From contig NZ_JAMJPL010000005.1 of NCBI RefSeq assembly GCF_023555055.1, positions 186,001-250,000 of the forward strand: a stretch of 64,000 nt of DNA. The letters run 5' to 3'. The stretch is from Marinobacter sp. ATCH36 (GTDB taxonomy: Bacteria; Pseudomonadota; Gammaproteobacteria; Pseudomonadales; Oleiphilaceae). The notes under the pieces are model-generated. The model was not told the DNA's origin. It worked only from the letters and a program-made list of their open reading frames with translations, and did no database searches. Of the stretch, positions 25,420 to 34,898 are shown piece after piece (position 1 is the stretch's first letter; each line of letters starts with the position of its first letter). The position numbers were made by a program, and so were the translations under genes.

Positions 25420-25623
25420 ATGAATAAGGACACGATCGAAGGCAACTGGAAAGAACTTAAGGGCAAAGTGAAAGAGCAATGGGGCAAGTTGACCGATGAC
25501 CGCCTTGATCAGGTTGCCGGCAAGCGCGAACAGCTGGCAGGCGAGATTCAGCAGGCTTATGGCGTGACCAGAGATGAGGCCAATAAGCAGATCGAAGACT
25601 TCGAGAAAGCATCCAAGCGCTGA
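25420..25623 (+). CDS. CsbD family stress protein
   Basis: The 67-aa sequence starts NKDTIEGNWKELKGKVKEQWG and continues KLTDDRLDQVAGKREQLAGE with IQQAYG and RDEANKQIEDFEK, which is the full CsbD domain. It is small, hydrophilic, helical and cytoplasmic. Family members are known as general-stress proteins without a defined biochemical role. GGAGCGAAA precedes the ATG. It is a single gene, closed by a good terminator at 25642 and preceded by a palindrome that may place it under the Crp/Fnr-type regulator. Confidence 0.92.
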   Translation: MNKDTIEGNWKELKGKVKEQWGKLTDDRLDQVAGKREQLAGEIQQAYGVTRDEANKQIEDFEKASKR

Positions 25624-25641
25624 TACTCGATATTGCCTGAT

Positions 25642-25676
25642 CACTGCCTGCAGGGTATTGCAGGCAGTGTTTTATT
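25642..25676 (+). terminator. Rho-independent terminator after the CsbD gene
   Basis: CACTGCCTGCA-GGGTAT-TGCAGGCAGTG forms an 11-bp perfect stem with a 6-nt loop, followed by TTTTATTT. It may serve the convergent gene ending at 25693 in part too. Confidence 0.9.
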
Positions 25677-25692
25677 TGTCTGGCCTGACGTT

Positions 25693-26061
25693 TCAGCGCT
25701 GGATATAGCGTTGCGGTATCCGCCGATTGCGCCCTTCATTGGCCCCCTCATTGCGATCCAGGGTATACAGAGAATCGCCGTCACGGGCCTTCCCCCGATA
25801 CTGGACAGTTGAACGGACTTCCACCCATGTCGTAATGTCTTCCAGCTTCATAAAATCGTTCGGAGACTGTTGCTCCGGTGTGTCCGCGAAAACCAGGCTG
25901 AACACGAGTGCATGCAGAGCAGCGATGATTTTCCCGAAAATCCATACGACAGATACGATTGTGGTTATCAGGATGGCAGTGTTGAGGGTGGCGAAAGTGT
26001 AACGGAGCCTCCGTTGCTTGCCGGACTGCAAATCGACAGGCGTTACTTTCCCGGATTCCAT
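25693..26061 (-). CDS. Hypothetical single-pass membrane protein
   Basis: A 122-aa protein with a basic N-terminus (SGKQRRLRYTFATLNTAI), one long hydrophobic region (about residues 28-60, ILITTIVSVVWIFGKIIAAL onward) and a polar C-terminal part with YRGKARDGDSLYTLDRN. The ATG at 26061 is preceded by GAGAGGGAA; an upstream start at 26106 has no such site. I recognise no family. Its promoter region contains the GTGCG palindrome at 26137, which links it to the stress group. Confidence 0.6.
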   Translation of the reverse strand: MESGKVTPVDLQSGKQRRLRYTFATLNTAILITTIVSVVWIFGKIIAALHALVFSLVFADTPEQQSPNDFMKLEDITTWVEVRSTVQYRGKARDGDSLYTLDRNEGANEGRNRRIPQRYIQR

Positions 26062-26136
26062 GAGATTCCCTCTCTTAATGCATTTATCAGATTGCGAAAA
26101 TGTCATGTTAGCTTGAGTGTGGCTGAGTGCCTTGTC

Positions 26137-26152
26137 GGTGCGTTAGCGCACT
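26137..26152. promoter_or_regulatory. GTGCG-N4-CGCAC palindrome between two small stress-type genes
   Basis: GGTGCGTTAGCGCACT has perfect GTGCG/CGCAC arms with TTAG between. It lies 75 nt upstream of the membrane protein starting at 26061 and 147 nt upstream of the 55-aa protein at 26300. Same type as 23119, 25292 and 18928. Confidence 0.5.
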
Positions 26153-26299
26153 CAACTGCGCCTTTGTGTTGCGCAATCTACCTGTGTTGGGCAGCGCACC
26201 GACTGATTTCTATGCTTCGATTAACTTGAAGTTGTTACCCCGGCACGGACAAGTGCAGGGTGATTATTAGAATCGACACAAATCACGGGGGATCAGATT

Positions 26300-26467
26300 A
26301 TGAACAAGAATCAGGATCAGGATCAGAGCAGCACAGGTCAGGATAAAGACAGTGGCACGGCCGCTGCCGAAAAAGCCACCACTGATAAGCGCCAGGAGGA
26401 CAGGAGTAAACCCGAAAAGAGTGGTGAAAAGGATGGCGCTGTGCTGGGAAAGATCAATGATGATTGA
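26300..26467 (+). CDS. 55-residue highly hydrophilic protein
   Basis: The frame encodes MNKNQDQDQSSTGQDKDSGT, continuing with AAAEKATTDKRQEDRSKPEK and ending GAVLGKINDD. It contains no aromatic residue and is almost entirely D, E, K, Q, S, T and G, like a hydrophilin. GGGGGATC lies about 8 nt before the ATG, which supports real translation. No family is recognised. It is the last of the small-protein group and lies beyond the 26137 palindrome. The following gap to 26595 (convergent) shows no feature. Confidence 0.6.
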   Translation: MNKNQDQDQSSTGQDKDSGTAAAEKATTDKRQEDRSKPEKSGEKDGAVLGKINDD

Positions 26468-26594
26468 CAGATTTTGCGCCGGCCATTAAATAAGCCAGAC
26501 AGGCATTAACCATGCCTCAGCGCACCCAGGCCTTGTTGCACAAACGACTGTTCAACGCTGTGGAGCTTCGCCGCAAATGGCCGGCCTCTTGCGC

Positions 26595-27962
26595 TCAAGG
26601 CAGAAGGGCCTGGCCCACTTTATAGCGCTTACCGCCATCGCGTTTGGCCACGTACATGGCATCGTCGGCATTGCGCACCAGCTGCAGGTCATCCTGGCCG
26701 TGCTCAGGGTAGACGGCAATACCCAGGCTTGGGGCAGTCATTAGCGTCATCCCTTCCAGAGTGTACGGCTCGCTCAGTGCTGCAATAATTTTATTCGCTA
26801 CCACAATCGCGTCGTCCTGCTCGCTGATGCCATCCACCAGAATGGCAAATTCATCACCGCCCAGGCGACCGATGGTATCGGATTCCCGCACACACAGCCC
26901 GAGACGGTGAGCAACCTCCCGCAGCAGGTGATCGCCCGTGGTGTGACCAAAGGTGTCGTTTATCTGCTTGAACCTGTCCATGTCGAGATAAAGCACGGCC
27001 AGCCGCGTGGAATCTCGCCGCGCCTTTTTCAGAGCGCTTTGCAAACGATCCAGGAACAGTGCGCGGTTAGGCAGTTCCGTCAGTTGATCGTGCTGTGCGA
27101 GGTATTCCAGGCGAGAGTGCGTTCGCTTGCGCTCCACCGCTGCTGCCACCTGGCTCGACACAAACTGCAGCAGCTCTTTGTCCTTTTCTGTGTAACGCAC
27201 TGATCCGCAGTAGCTCTGGACCACCAGAGCGCCGATGGTATCCGAGCCCGTCATCAGGGGCACACCAAGCCAGTCCAGAGCGTGCTTGCCGACTACCTTG
27301 CCAATCTCTGCGAGCAGCTGCTCGGCAGTATCAGGCGTTAGCAACAGGGCTTCGCCGGAGCGAATCACTTCCGCACTGAGGGTTCCGGAGTCCAGAGGTC
27401 GGTGTGGCGGCACGGGGTCGTGCTTATCCACGTAATAAGGGAAACTGAGTTGATCATTCGCAGCATCGTAAAGCGCCACGAAAAAATTCTCTGCAGGCAA
27501 TAATTGGCCAATCACCTCATGCACACGCGCAAACAGGGCCTGCAGATCTCCGGCTCCGTGAGCCGCTTCTGATATTGTGTAAAGCGCTGTCTGTATCGCG
27601 TCTGCACGCTTGCGTTCAGTAATATCCCGGGCAACGCCTACCCGCACCTGTTCGGCCTCAAGCCACTGGGCAGACCACATGATGTGAACAACATGGCCGT
27701 CTTTATGCAGGTAACGGTTTTCATGATTGGGCGACGGGCGGCCTGCATTGATGTTCTTTATAAGTGCCCTTGTGAATGCGTGATCGTCCGGGTGCATGAA
27801 ATCAAAGGCGGTCCGGCCAATCATCTCGTCGGGGCGATAACCGAAAACCCGTTCACTGGCTGCGCTCACTGAAAGAAAGCGACCGTCTATATCCACTACA
27901 CAGACAACGTCCAGGAGCAAATCCAGCAGTTTATCGTTAGGTATGGGAGGGTTCTGGTTCAT
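26595..27962 (-). CDS. PAS-GAF-GGDEF diguanylate cyclase
   Basis: A PAS domain (about residues 10-120, with GYRPDEMIGRTAFDFMHPDD), a GAF domain (about 130-285, with FFVALYDAANDQLSFPYYVD) and a GGDEF domain (about 295-450) with intact RLGGDEF near 368. No EAL domain is present. The inhibitory-site pattern RxxD just before GGDEF appears as RESD, so product inhibition is likely. It makes cyclic di-GMP in response to signals sensed by PAS or GAF. It is soluble and monocistronic, divergent from the RND operon with a 210-bp gap in which I see no clear site. Confidence 0.92.
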   Translation of the reverse strand: MNQNPPIPNDKLLDLLLDVVCVVDIDGRFLSVSAASERVFGYRPDEMIGRTAFDFMHPDDHAFTRALIKNINAGRPSPNHENRYLHKDGHVVHIMWSAQWLEAEQVRVGVARDITERKRADAIQTALYTISEAAHGAGDLQALFARVHEVIGQLLPAENFFVALYDAANDQLSFPYYVDKHDPVPPHRPLDSGTLSAEVIRSGEALLLTPDTAEQLLAEIGKVVGKHALDWLGVPLMTGSDTIGALVVQSYCGSVRYTEKDKELLQFVSSQVAAAVERKRTHSRLEYLAQHDQLTELPNRALFLDRLQSALKKARRDSTRLAVLYLDMDRFKQINDTFGHTTGDHLLREVAHRLGLCVRESDTIGRLGGDEFAILVDGISEQDDAIVVANKIIAALSEPYTLEGMTLMTAPSLGIAVYPEHGQDDLQLVRNADDAMYVAKRDGGKRYKVGQALLP

Positions 27963-28172
27963 GGTGGTAACTATACTGTGAGCCCCCTTGGCTGCGCCAG
28001 TGCGTAAAAGACTATTTGAGAGTTTGGGTTAGCTGACGGAATGGGGCCGTCGGGTTATGTCAAAATCGTGTAAATCCCAACAAACAATGGGCATTCGGTA
28101 ATCTTTGCCATTAAACACATGGTATGTTGTCGCCTCGCACCATCCCAGACAACACATTGAATCCTGTTAGCC

Positions 28173-29564
28173 ATGGTTGAAGTAATGACCAAATCGCATT
28201 TACGGCTCCTCCCGATCGCTGCTGTTCTGTTTCTTGCTGCCTGTGCTACCCGGCAGCCCCCCACCCAGGCGCCGGTTGAACTTCCTGCTGCGTTTACTGC
28301 CACTGGTCAGCCAGAGATTCCTGATAGCTGGTGGCACTCATTTGAAGACGAGCAGCTAAATGAGCTGGTCGCGCAGGCCATGGACGGCAACCTGAGTCTC
28401 AGGGCCAGCTATCAGAGGCTGCAGCAGGCGCGGGCCGTGTCTGACCGACAGCGTGCAGCGCTCTTCCCGACTCTGGATGCCAGCGCAGGAGCCGAACAAC
28501 AGGAATCCGACACTGTCGATTCCACCACGTTCAGCACCGGCCTGAGTGCCAGTTATGAGGTCGATCTCTGGGGACGCGTGCAATCCCTGAGTGAGGCGGA
28601 ATCACTGCGCGCTTCCGCCACCCTGGCGGATTACCAGGCGGCTGCCGTATCCCTGAGTGGGGAAATTGCCAACACCTGGTTTCAGCTGGTGGAGCAGCGG
28701 GCGCAGCTCGCCCTGGCAGAGACCCAACTGGAAACCAACAGAAACGTCCTGACCGTGATTGAGTCCCGGTTTGCGATGGGGCAGAACAACAGTGCCGACG
28801 TGCTCCGTCAGCGTCAGCTGGTCAGTGCTTCGCGGGAGCGCCTGAGCAACATTGAAGGCGAAACCGCTGTACTCAAGCATCAACTTGCAGTTCTGCTCGG
28901 GCAGTCTCCGGGGCAGGCCAACTTGCCGGCAGAGGATACCTTACCGGCATTGCCACCTCTGCCGGAAACCGGTGTTCCCGCCGAACTGCTCCGGCGCAGA
29001 CCGGATTTACAGCAGGCCTGGCGAGTGGTCCAGGCGGCTGACCAGGACCTGGCCGCGGCCATCAGCAACCGGTTCCCGAGATTTTCCATCGAGGTTTCCG
29101 TCAGTTCCCAGGCGAGCGATGCAGGGGATCTGTTCGACAACTGGTTGGCTACCCTGGCTGGTAATTTACTGGTACCTCTGGTTGACGGTGGGCAGCGCCG
29201 TGCCGAGGTACGACGTTCCGAGGCGGTGCTGGAAGAGCTTGTTCAGGAATATGGCCAGGCCGTCCTCGTCGCTATTCAGGAGGTCGAAGATGCTCTGGTT
29301 CGGGAACAGCAACAGCGCCGGCGCCTGCGAAGCCTCAATGACCAGAGCCAGCTGGCTGATACAACCTACCGGCAATTGCGTAACCAGTACTTGAACGGTG
29401 CGGTCAGTTACATCGAAGTCTTGACTGCATTGCAGGATCAACAGGACCTCCAACGCACAATCCTGACCACCCGTCAGCAATTGCTCACCACCCGCGTGGC
29501 GCTTTACCGGGCACTGGCCGGAAGTATCGAATCCGCGAACACAACGGAGCATAACGAAACATGA
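28173..29564 (+). CDS. RND efflux outer-membrane lipoprotein (NodT/OprM family)
   Basis: A lipoprotein signal with lipobox LAAC (about residues 21-24) is followed by two outer-membrane-efflux repeats. Typical pieces are DSWWHSFEDEQLNELVAQAM, SASYEVDLWGRVQSLSEAES and RRPDLQQAWRVVQAADQDLA, with the NQYLNGAVSYIEVLTALQDQ of the second repeat. It forms the trimeric channel of a tripartite pump. The start is ATG 28173 or 28185; the choice does not affect the signal. It overlaps the adaptor gene by 4 nt. Confidence 0.92.
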   Translation: MVEVMTKSHLRLLPIAAVLFLAACATRQPPTQAPVELPAAFTATGQPEIPDSWWHSFEDEQLNELVAQAMDGNLSLRASYQRLQQARAVSDRQRAALFPTLDASAGAEQQESDTVDSTTFSTGLSASYEVDLWGRVQSLSEAESLRASATLADYQAAAVSLSGEIANTWFQLVEQRAQLALAETQLETNRNVLTVIESRFAMGQNNSADVLRQRQLVSASRERLSNIEGETAVLKHQLAVLLGQSPGQANLPAEDTLPALPPLPETGVPAELLRRRPDLQQAWRVVQAADQDLAAAISNRFPRFSIEVSVSSQASDAGDLFDNWLATLAGNLLVPLVDGGQRRAEVRRSEAVLEELVQEYGQAVLVAIQEVEDALVREQQQRRRLRSLNDQSQLADTTYRQLRNQYLNGAVSYIEVLTALQDQQDLQRTILTTRQQLLTTRVALYRALAGSIESANTTEHNET

Positions 29565-30793
29565 GCCAATCTATCGACGAGAACGCCGTCCGTCCGGAGA
29601 GAGGCAAAGCAGGCCCACTAAAAACCGCGTTCGTGTCGCTGATGATCCTGTTGCTGGGTATTGCGTTAATCTGGCTGATCTTCAAAACGGAGCCCACCGC
29701 CACCCGCAAAGACACAGCCCGCGAAACCGCCATGCTTGTGGATGTCCAGACCGTTAGCCGCGGACGCTACACAGCAACTGTGGAAGTGATGGGGCAGGTG
29801 GTCCCGGCACGGCAAATCACACTCGGGTCCAGGGTTGCTGGCGAAGTTATCAATCAGGCCGATGCTTTTACGCCGGGCCGCCGTGTTAAAGAGGACGTGG
29901 AACTGCTCCGGATCGATCCGGCGGATTATGAGGCCGCGCTGTTACAAAGACGCAGCGAGCTGCAGCAGGCAAAGGCAGACCTTGAGCTTGAAAAGGGCCA
30001 GCAAGCGGTCGCCCGGCAGGAATTCGAATTACTGGGCGACGACATAGAGGCGGTCAATGACGCGCTGATACTCCGCAAACCTCAGCTGGAACAGGCCAAA
30101 GCTCGCGTGGCAGCCGCCGAAGCTGCCGTGCAACAGGCCGAGCTTGATCTTGCCCGAACCCGAATCCGCGCACCGTTTCCCGCTCAGGTGCTCAGCCGGG
30201 AGGTAACCCTTGGCTCCCAGGTCAGTGCTGGCCAATCCCTGGGCCGGCTGGTAGGAACCGGCCAATACTGGGTTGAGGCGACGGTCCCACTATCGAAACT
30301 CCGCTGGCTGACCTTCAATGCCGATCCTGATTCACCCGGATCGCCCGTTGACCTGCACCATGACACCGTCTGGCCTGTCGGTCAGACCCGTGAGGGCCGG
30401 CTGACACAACTGATCGGCGAACTGGACGGCAACGCTCGCATGGCTCGGGTTCTGATCACGGTTGAAGACCCACTTGCCCTGGACCAGTCCGCGGGCAAAC
30501 CACCGCTGATTCTCGGTGCCTTTGTGCGAGCCGAAATTGAAGGCCGACCGTTGGAAGATGTGGTGCGTATTGAGAGGGACTGGGTACGCCGTAACAACAC
30601 CGTGTGGGTCATGGAGGAGCGTCAACTGGCGATTCGCGAGGTCGAGATTGCCTTCCGTGACGATGAGTACGCATTCATACAGGCTGGCCTGGAGAACGGC
30701 GACCAGGTGATCACCAACGACCTGGCCTCCGTTGTAAGTGGTGCGCGCCTGAGGCTGGAGAATGAGCGCACAGAGGGTGGTCGCAATGAGTGA
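29561..30793 (+). CDS. RND efflux periplasmic adaptor (membrane fusion protein)
   Basis: A TM anchor at about residues 25-45 is followed by the MFP pattern: lipoyl half [20 protein letters not shown], a coiled-coil hairpin (about 125-200, [20 protein letters not shown]), the second lipoyl half [20 protein letters not shown] and a beta-barrel plus membrane-proximal domain. It links the inner-membrane pump to the outer-membrane channel. Length (410 aa) is normal. ATGA overlap with the OMF gene and an 8-nt overlap with the permease show a single operon. Confidence 0.92.
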   Translation: MSQSIDENAVRPERGKAGPLKTAFVSLMILLLGIALIWLIFKTEPTATRKDTARETAMLVDVQTVSRGRYTATVEVMGQVVPARQITLGSRVAGEVINQADAFTPGRRVKEDVELLRIDPADYEAALLQRRSELQQAKADLELEKGQQAVARQEFELLGDDIEAVNDALILRKPQLEQAKARVAAAEAAVQQAELDLARTRIRAPFPAQVLSREVTLGSQVSAGQSLGRLVGTGQYWVEATVPLSKLRWLTFNADPDSPGSPVDLHHDTVWPVGQTREGRLTQLIGELDGNARMARVLITVEDPLALDQSAGKPPLILGAFVRAEIEGRPLEDVVRIERDWVRRNNTVWVMEERQLAIREVEIAFRDDEYAFIQAGLENGDQVITNDLASVVSGARLRLENERTEGGRNE

Positions 30794-33700
30794 TTCACCT
30801 GAAGGGCGGGGCTGGGTCGGCCCGATTGAGTGGATGGCCCGCAACTCTATCGCTGCCAACCTGATAATGATCATGCTGCTGGCCGGCGGTTTCTGGATGG
30901 CCACGCAGGTGCAGAAAGAAGTCTTTCCAGAGTTCCAACTGGACCTGGTCCAGATATCTGTCAGCTACCCCGGCGCTGCCCCTGAGGAAGTGGAGCAGGG
31001 CATACTGCTGCCGGTTGAAGAGGCGGTTCAGGGCATTCAGAGCATTGAGGAAATGACCTCCACCGCGCGCGAGGGCAGCGGTAACATTCAGCTGGAACTG
31101 GTCTCTGGCACCAACCGCATGCAGGCCCTGCAGGACATCGAGCAGGCGGTTGACCGCATTCGCACCTTCCCGGAGCAGGCGGAGGAGCCGGAAATCCGGC
31201 TGGTAACGCCAACCCGGGATGTGATGGAACTGACTCTCTACGGCGATGTGGATATCTGGACGCTGCGTCAGCTCGGTGAGCAGGTGCGCAACCGTCTGCT
31301 CTCTGAGGACGCCATCACCCAGGCCGTTATAGATGACGTACCGGCCTACATGACCAGCGTGGAGATTACCCAGGAGACCTTACGCAAATACAACCTGACC
31401 CTTTCCGATGTGGCCAGCCGTATCGAGCAGTCCAGCGAGGACATACCGGCGGGCTCCATGGCCACGGAAAACGGCGATATATTACTTAGGCTCAAGGAGC
31501 GTAAGCAGTGGGCCGATGCGTTCGAGGACATTGTGATCCTTAATGCGGCTTCCGGTGGCTCCGTCACGCTAGGCGATATCGCCACCGTTCGCGATGGCTT
31601 TGAGGAGACCGGGTTTCATTCCCGTTTCAATAGCCTGCCTTCGGTGGAAATCGAGATCTTCCGAACGGGAGATCAGTCGCCTCTGGACATTTCCGAGGCT
31701 GTCGAACAGGTGATGGCAGAGCTGGAAGCGACACTGCCGGATGCAGTGAAGTTGCGCATTGACAGCAACCGCGCCGAACACTTTGAAGACCGCATGGACA
31801 TGCTGCTAGAGAACGGCGTCATGGCCATGGTTATCGTACTGGTGATCCTAAGCCTGTTCCTGGAGTACCGGCTGGCGTTCTGGATCATGATGGGTATGAC
31901 CATCTCTTTTGTCGGCAGCGTTCTGTTCCTCCCTGTAATGGATGTCAGCATCAACATGATCTCCATGTTCGGCTTTCTGATGGTGCTGGGGATAGTGGTG
32001 GACGACGCCATTGTGGTGGGCGAGAACATCTACGAATACCGGGAACAGGGCATGGGCTTTATGGAGGCAGCCATTCAGGGTGCCAAAGACATTGCCGGGC
32101 CAGTTACCTTCAGCATCCTCACCAATATTGTCGCCTTCCTGCCATTGCTGTTCATTCCCGGCGTCACCGGTAAGTTCTGGTGGCCGCTGGGTGTGGTGGT
32201 GATCCTGGTACTGGCTATTTCACTGATCGAAGCTCTGTTCATTCTGCCTGCTCACCTGGCCCACAGCGGCAAAGGCAGTGTGACCATCTGGGGGCACTGG
32301 ATGCACAGCATACAGAGGGTGTTTTCGCGGGGATTCCAATCCGTCGTGGACCGTGGATACCGCCCGCTGCTGGATCTGGCCCTGCGCTTCCGCTACATCA
32401 CACTGTCGGCGGCCCTCACTATCATGGTGGTGTCCGGTGCCTACGCCGTGAGCGACCACATGGGCATGATCATGATGCCAGAGGCGCCGGCGGATGAGAT
32501 CGAGGCGGGTCTCCGGTTACCTGTTGGCACAACCCCCCGGCGCGCGGGAGAAATGGCCATGGCCATAACCCATGACACCCAGCGGCTTTTCGAGGAAAAT
32601 AACCTGTCCCGCAACGTGGAGGGCATTAAAACCAACGTCCGGGGACAGCGATCCATTGATGTCGAGCTTGTGCTTCTGCCGGGGGACGAGCGCGATATGA
32701 GCGTCAACGAGATTATTGAACTCTGGCGCAATGAGCTGGGTGATTTCAAAGGTGTCGACCAGATTACGTTTGAGGCAGAGCAGGGCCCGGGTAGCTGGCG
32801 CGACGATATCAGCGTCGACCTGAGCCACACCGATATCGACATTCTTTCCCGCGCCAGTCAGCGATTCGTTGAAGAGCTTAAACAGGTCAGCCAGACCCGC
32901 AGTGTTAACGATAACTACAGCACCGGGAAGCCCCAGTTCGACATCAGCCTCACCGATGAGGGCCGGGCGCTCGGGCTGACCGGTGCCTATGTGGGCCGGC
33001 AACTGCGGGATGCTTTTTATGGCAGCGTCGCCCTCCGTCAGTTGCGGGGCATCAATGAAAATGAAATACGGGTGAGGTTGCCGGAATACCAGCGGCAGGA
33101 CTTGCACTATCTGGACAACTTCGTGATCCGCACGGCCGACGGCCAGGAAGTGCCCCTGATGGACGTGGCCGAGGTCACCATCAGCGAATCCCTGCGCTCC
33201 ATTGACCGCCGCGATGGCCGTCGCGTGATTACCGTCGGTACCGACGTGCAACCCAAATCCTCAATCAGTCAGGTACTGGAGCTGACCCAAACCGAGATAC
33301 TGCCACAACTGCGCGCTGATTTTCCCGGCCTGACCTGGACCTTCCAGGGCAGCCAGGCTGATCTGCGGGAGTCTACCACGGCTTTGTGGGGTGGTTTTGG
33401 CCTTGCGATGGGTGCGATCTTCGCCTTACTGGCGGTAGCTTTCGGCAGCTATCTGCAACCGTTAGTGGTTATGCTGGCGATTCCGTTTGGCGCGGTGGGT
33501 GCCATCATTGGCCATATGATCCTGGGCATGGAGCTGTCTCTGGTCAGCATTATGGGCATTGTGGCCCTGTCAGGCGTTGTGGTGAACGACTCATTGATCA
33601 TGGTTTCTTACGCCAACCGGCAGCGTGATCGGCTGGGGCCGGCTCAGGCGATCTATGAAGCCGGCCTGCGCCGTTTTCGGCCTATCGTACTGACCACACT

Positions 33701-33902
33701 CACCACCTTCGGTGGCCTGACGCCGATCATTACCGAAACCTCGCTGCAGGCCACCTACCTGATTCCCATGGCGGTTTCCCTGGGCTTCGGTATCGTTTTC
33801 GCCACGGCATTGATCCTGTTCCTGGTACCCTGTCTTTACCTGGTACTGGAAGACATCAAGGCCTTTTTCGGCGTGCGCCATATGGCGGGGGCGACCGGTT
33901 GA
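30786..33902 (+). CDS. RND efflux pump permease (AcrB superfamily)
   Basis: A 1038-aa inner-membrane protein with 12 TM segments and two periplasmic loops. Landmarks are [20 protein letters not shown], the proton-relay pair in [19 protein letters not shown] of TM4 and [19 protein letters not shown] of TM10. The sequence is closer to the heavily diverged HAE1-like 'VEFP' group than to classical AcrB, so drug range is unclear. The ATG at 30786 starts [10 protein letters not shown]; an in-frame ATG at 30762 would overlap the adaptor by 32 nt. No regulator gene is adjacent. Confidence 0.93.
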   Translation: MSDSPEGRGWVGPIEWMARNSIAANLIMIMLLAGGFWMATQVQKEVFPEFQLDLVQISVSYPGAAPEEVEQGILLPVEEAVQGIQSIEEMTSTAREGSGNIQLELVSGTNRMQALQDIEQAVDRIRTFPEQAEEPEIRLVTPTRDVMELTLYGDVDIWTLRQLGEQVRNRLLSEDAITQAVIDDVPAYMTSVEITQETLRKYNLTLSDVASRIEQSSEDIPAGSMATENGDILLRLKERKQWADAFEDIVILNAASGGSVTLGDIATVRDGFEETGFHSRFNSLPSVEIEIFRTGDQSPLDISEAVEQVMAELEATLPDAVKLRIDSNRAEHFEDRMDMLLENGVMAMVIVLVILSLFLEYRLAFWIMMGMTISFVGSVLFLPVMDVSINMISMFGFLMVLGIVVDDAIVVGENIYEYREQGMGFMEAAIQGAKDIAGPVTFSILTNIVAFLPLLFIPGVTGKFWWPLGVVVILVLAISLIEALFILPAHLAHSGKGSVTIWGHWMHSIQRVFSRGFQSVVDRGYRPLLDLALRFRYITLSAALTIMVVSGAYAVSDHMGMIMMPEAPADEIEAGLRLPVGTTPRRAGEMAMAITHDTQRLFEENNLSRNVEGIKTNVRGQRSIDVELVLLPGDERDMSVNEIIELWRNELGDFKGVDQITFEAEQGPGSWRDDISVDLSHTDIDILSRASQRFVEELKQVSQTRSVNDNYSTGKPQFDISLTDEGRALGLTGAYVGRQLRDAFYGSVALRQLRGINENEIRVRLPEYQRQDLHYLDNFVIRTADGQEVPLMDVAEVTISESLRSIDRRDGRRVITVGTDVQPKSSISQVLELTQTEILPQLRADFPGLTWTFQGSQADLRESTTALWGGFGLAMGAIFALLAVAFGSYLQPLVVMLAIPFGAVGAIIGHMILGMELSLVSIMGIVALSGVVVNDSLIMVSYANRQRDRLGPAQAIYEAGLRRFRPIVLTTLTTFGGLTPIITETSLQATYLIPMAVSLGFGIVFATALILFLVPCLYLVLEDIKAFFGVRHMAGATG

Positions 33903-33905
33903 TTC

Positions 33906-34616
33906 TTAGCTGTGACTATCGGAGAACTGCGCCAACATCTGCTCAACCGCGGCTTTGGCGTGAATCTCCGTTGTATCGTAAAGCGGAACATTCGTGTCTG
34001 TCTGCTGGATCAGCAAGCCGATTTCAGTACACCCCAGAATGACAGCCTGAGCACCACGTTTGGAGAGCGAATTTACGATCTCCAGATACGCCTCCCGGGA
34101 GGCCGGGTTGATCTCCCCCCGGCAAAGCTCCTCGTAAATAATACGGTGAACTTCATCTCGCTCGGCCTGATTCGGTGTGATTACCTGAATACCGGCTTCT
34201 TCCAGCCGGTTGCTGTAGAACGTCTGCTCCATGGTAAAGCGCGTGCCGAGCAGCCCCACGCGTTCGATACCGTCCTGCGCCAGTGCCTTTGATGTGGCGT
34301 CTGCAATATGGAGCAGGGGAATACCGATGGCCTTTTCAATCTCGGGGGCCACCTTGTGCATGGTGTTGGTGCCGATCACCAGGAAGTCCGCGCCGGCTTT
34401 CTGTAACGCGAGGGCGGCCTCCGACAGAATCCTGGCCGTTGCCGACCAGTCGCCCTGATGCTGGAGCGCTTCAATCTCAGCAAAATCCACGCTGTAGAGC
34501 ACCAGCTTTGCGGAATGCAGCCCGCCTAGCCGGGTTTTAACACCTTCGTTGATCAAGCGGTAATAGGTTTGGGTCGATTCCCAGCTCATGCCGCCGAGCA
34601 GGCCAATGGTTTTCAT
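33906..34616 (-). CDS. Aspartate/glutamate racemase family protein (YgeA-like)
   Basis: The chain begins KTIGLLGGMSWESTQTYYRL, the hallmark of the YgeA/RacX branch. The first catalytic position, Cys in classical two-Cys racemases, is Thr here (VIGTNTMHKVAPEIE), while the second Cys is present (VILGCTEIGLLIQQ). A Thr/Cys pair is known from E. coli YgeA, described as an L-Asp/Glu-specific racemase, so a restricted racemase activity is plausible. 236 aa, cytoplasmic. It converges on the RND permease with a 3-nt gap. Confidence 0.85.
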   Translation of the reverse strand: MKTIGLLGGMSWESTQTYYRLINEGVKTRLGGLHSAKLVLYSVDFAEIEALQHQGDWSATARILSEAALALQKAGADFLVIGTNTMHKVAPEIEKAIGIPLLHIADATSKALAQDGIERVGLLGTRFTMEQTFYSNRLEEAGIQVITPNQAERDEVHRIIYEELCRGEINPASREAYLEIVNSLSKRGAQAVILGCTEIGLLIQQTDTNVPLYDTTEIHAKAAVEQMLAQFSDSHS

Positions 34617-34641
34617 AAGGGGCTATCCTTGCTCCGTTCAG

Positions 34642-34854
34642 TCAGTAACAGGAATTCGGCGAGGAATCCGGATTGATTTCCCCCGCTACCTCTTCAGGGT
34701 CAATTCCATGGCTGGTAAGCACCTCCCGCACAAAATTCACCTGGGCCAGAATTCTGTCGGTGTCGTCGCCGTATTCAAAGCGGTTGATCTCGACCGGCTG
34801 GGGCATAAAGGTGAATGCGGTTTTGAGGGCGGTGAGAGTGTCTTCGTCTGCCAT
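34642..34854 (-). CDS. Small hypothetical protein, 70 aa
   Basis: The sequence DEDTLTALKTAFTFMPQPVE and EYGDDTDRILAQVNFVREVL then SHGIDPEEVAGEIN is a soluble, acidic, helical protein. The ATG at 34854 is preceded by GCGAGG; an in-frame ATG at 34875 is also possible. No family is recognised. It lies between the racemase and the GlxA-type regulator on the same strand, so it may be cotranscribed with either. Confidence 0.55.
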   Translation of the reverse strand: MADEDTLTALKTAFTFMPQPVEINRFEYGDDTDRILAQVNFVREVLTSHGIDPEEVAGEINPDSSPNSCY

Positions 34855-34898
34855 AAAAAATAGCCTCGCTTTCAAGTATTCAGAATGATGTCGGGCAA

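Noticed and set aside
25390..25644. Reverse 84-codon frame opposite the CsbD gene
   Set aside because: CsbD domain on the forward strand is complete and well supported; the reverse frame is a shadow.
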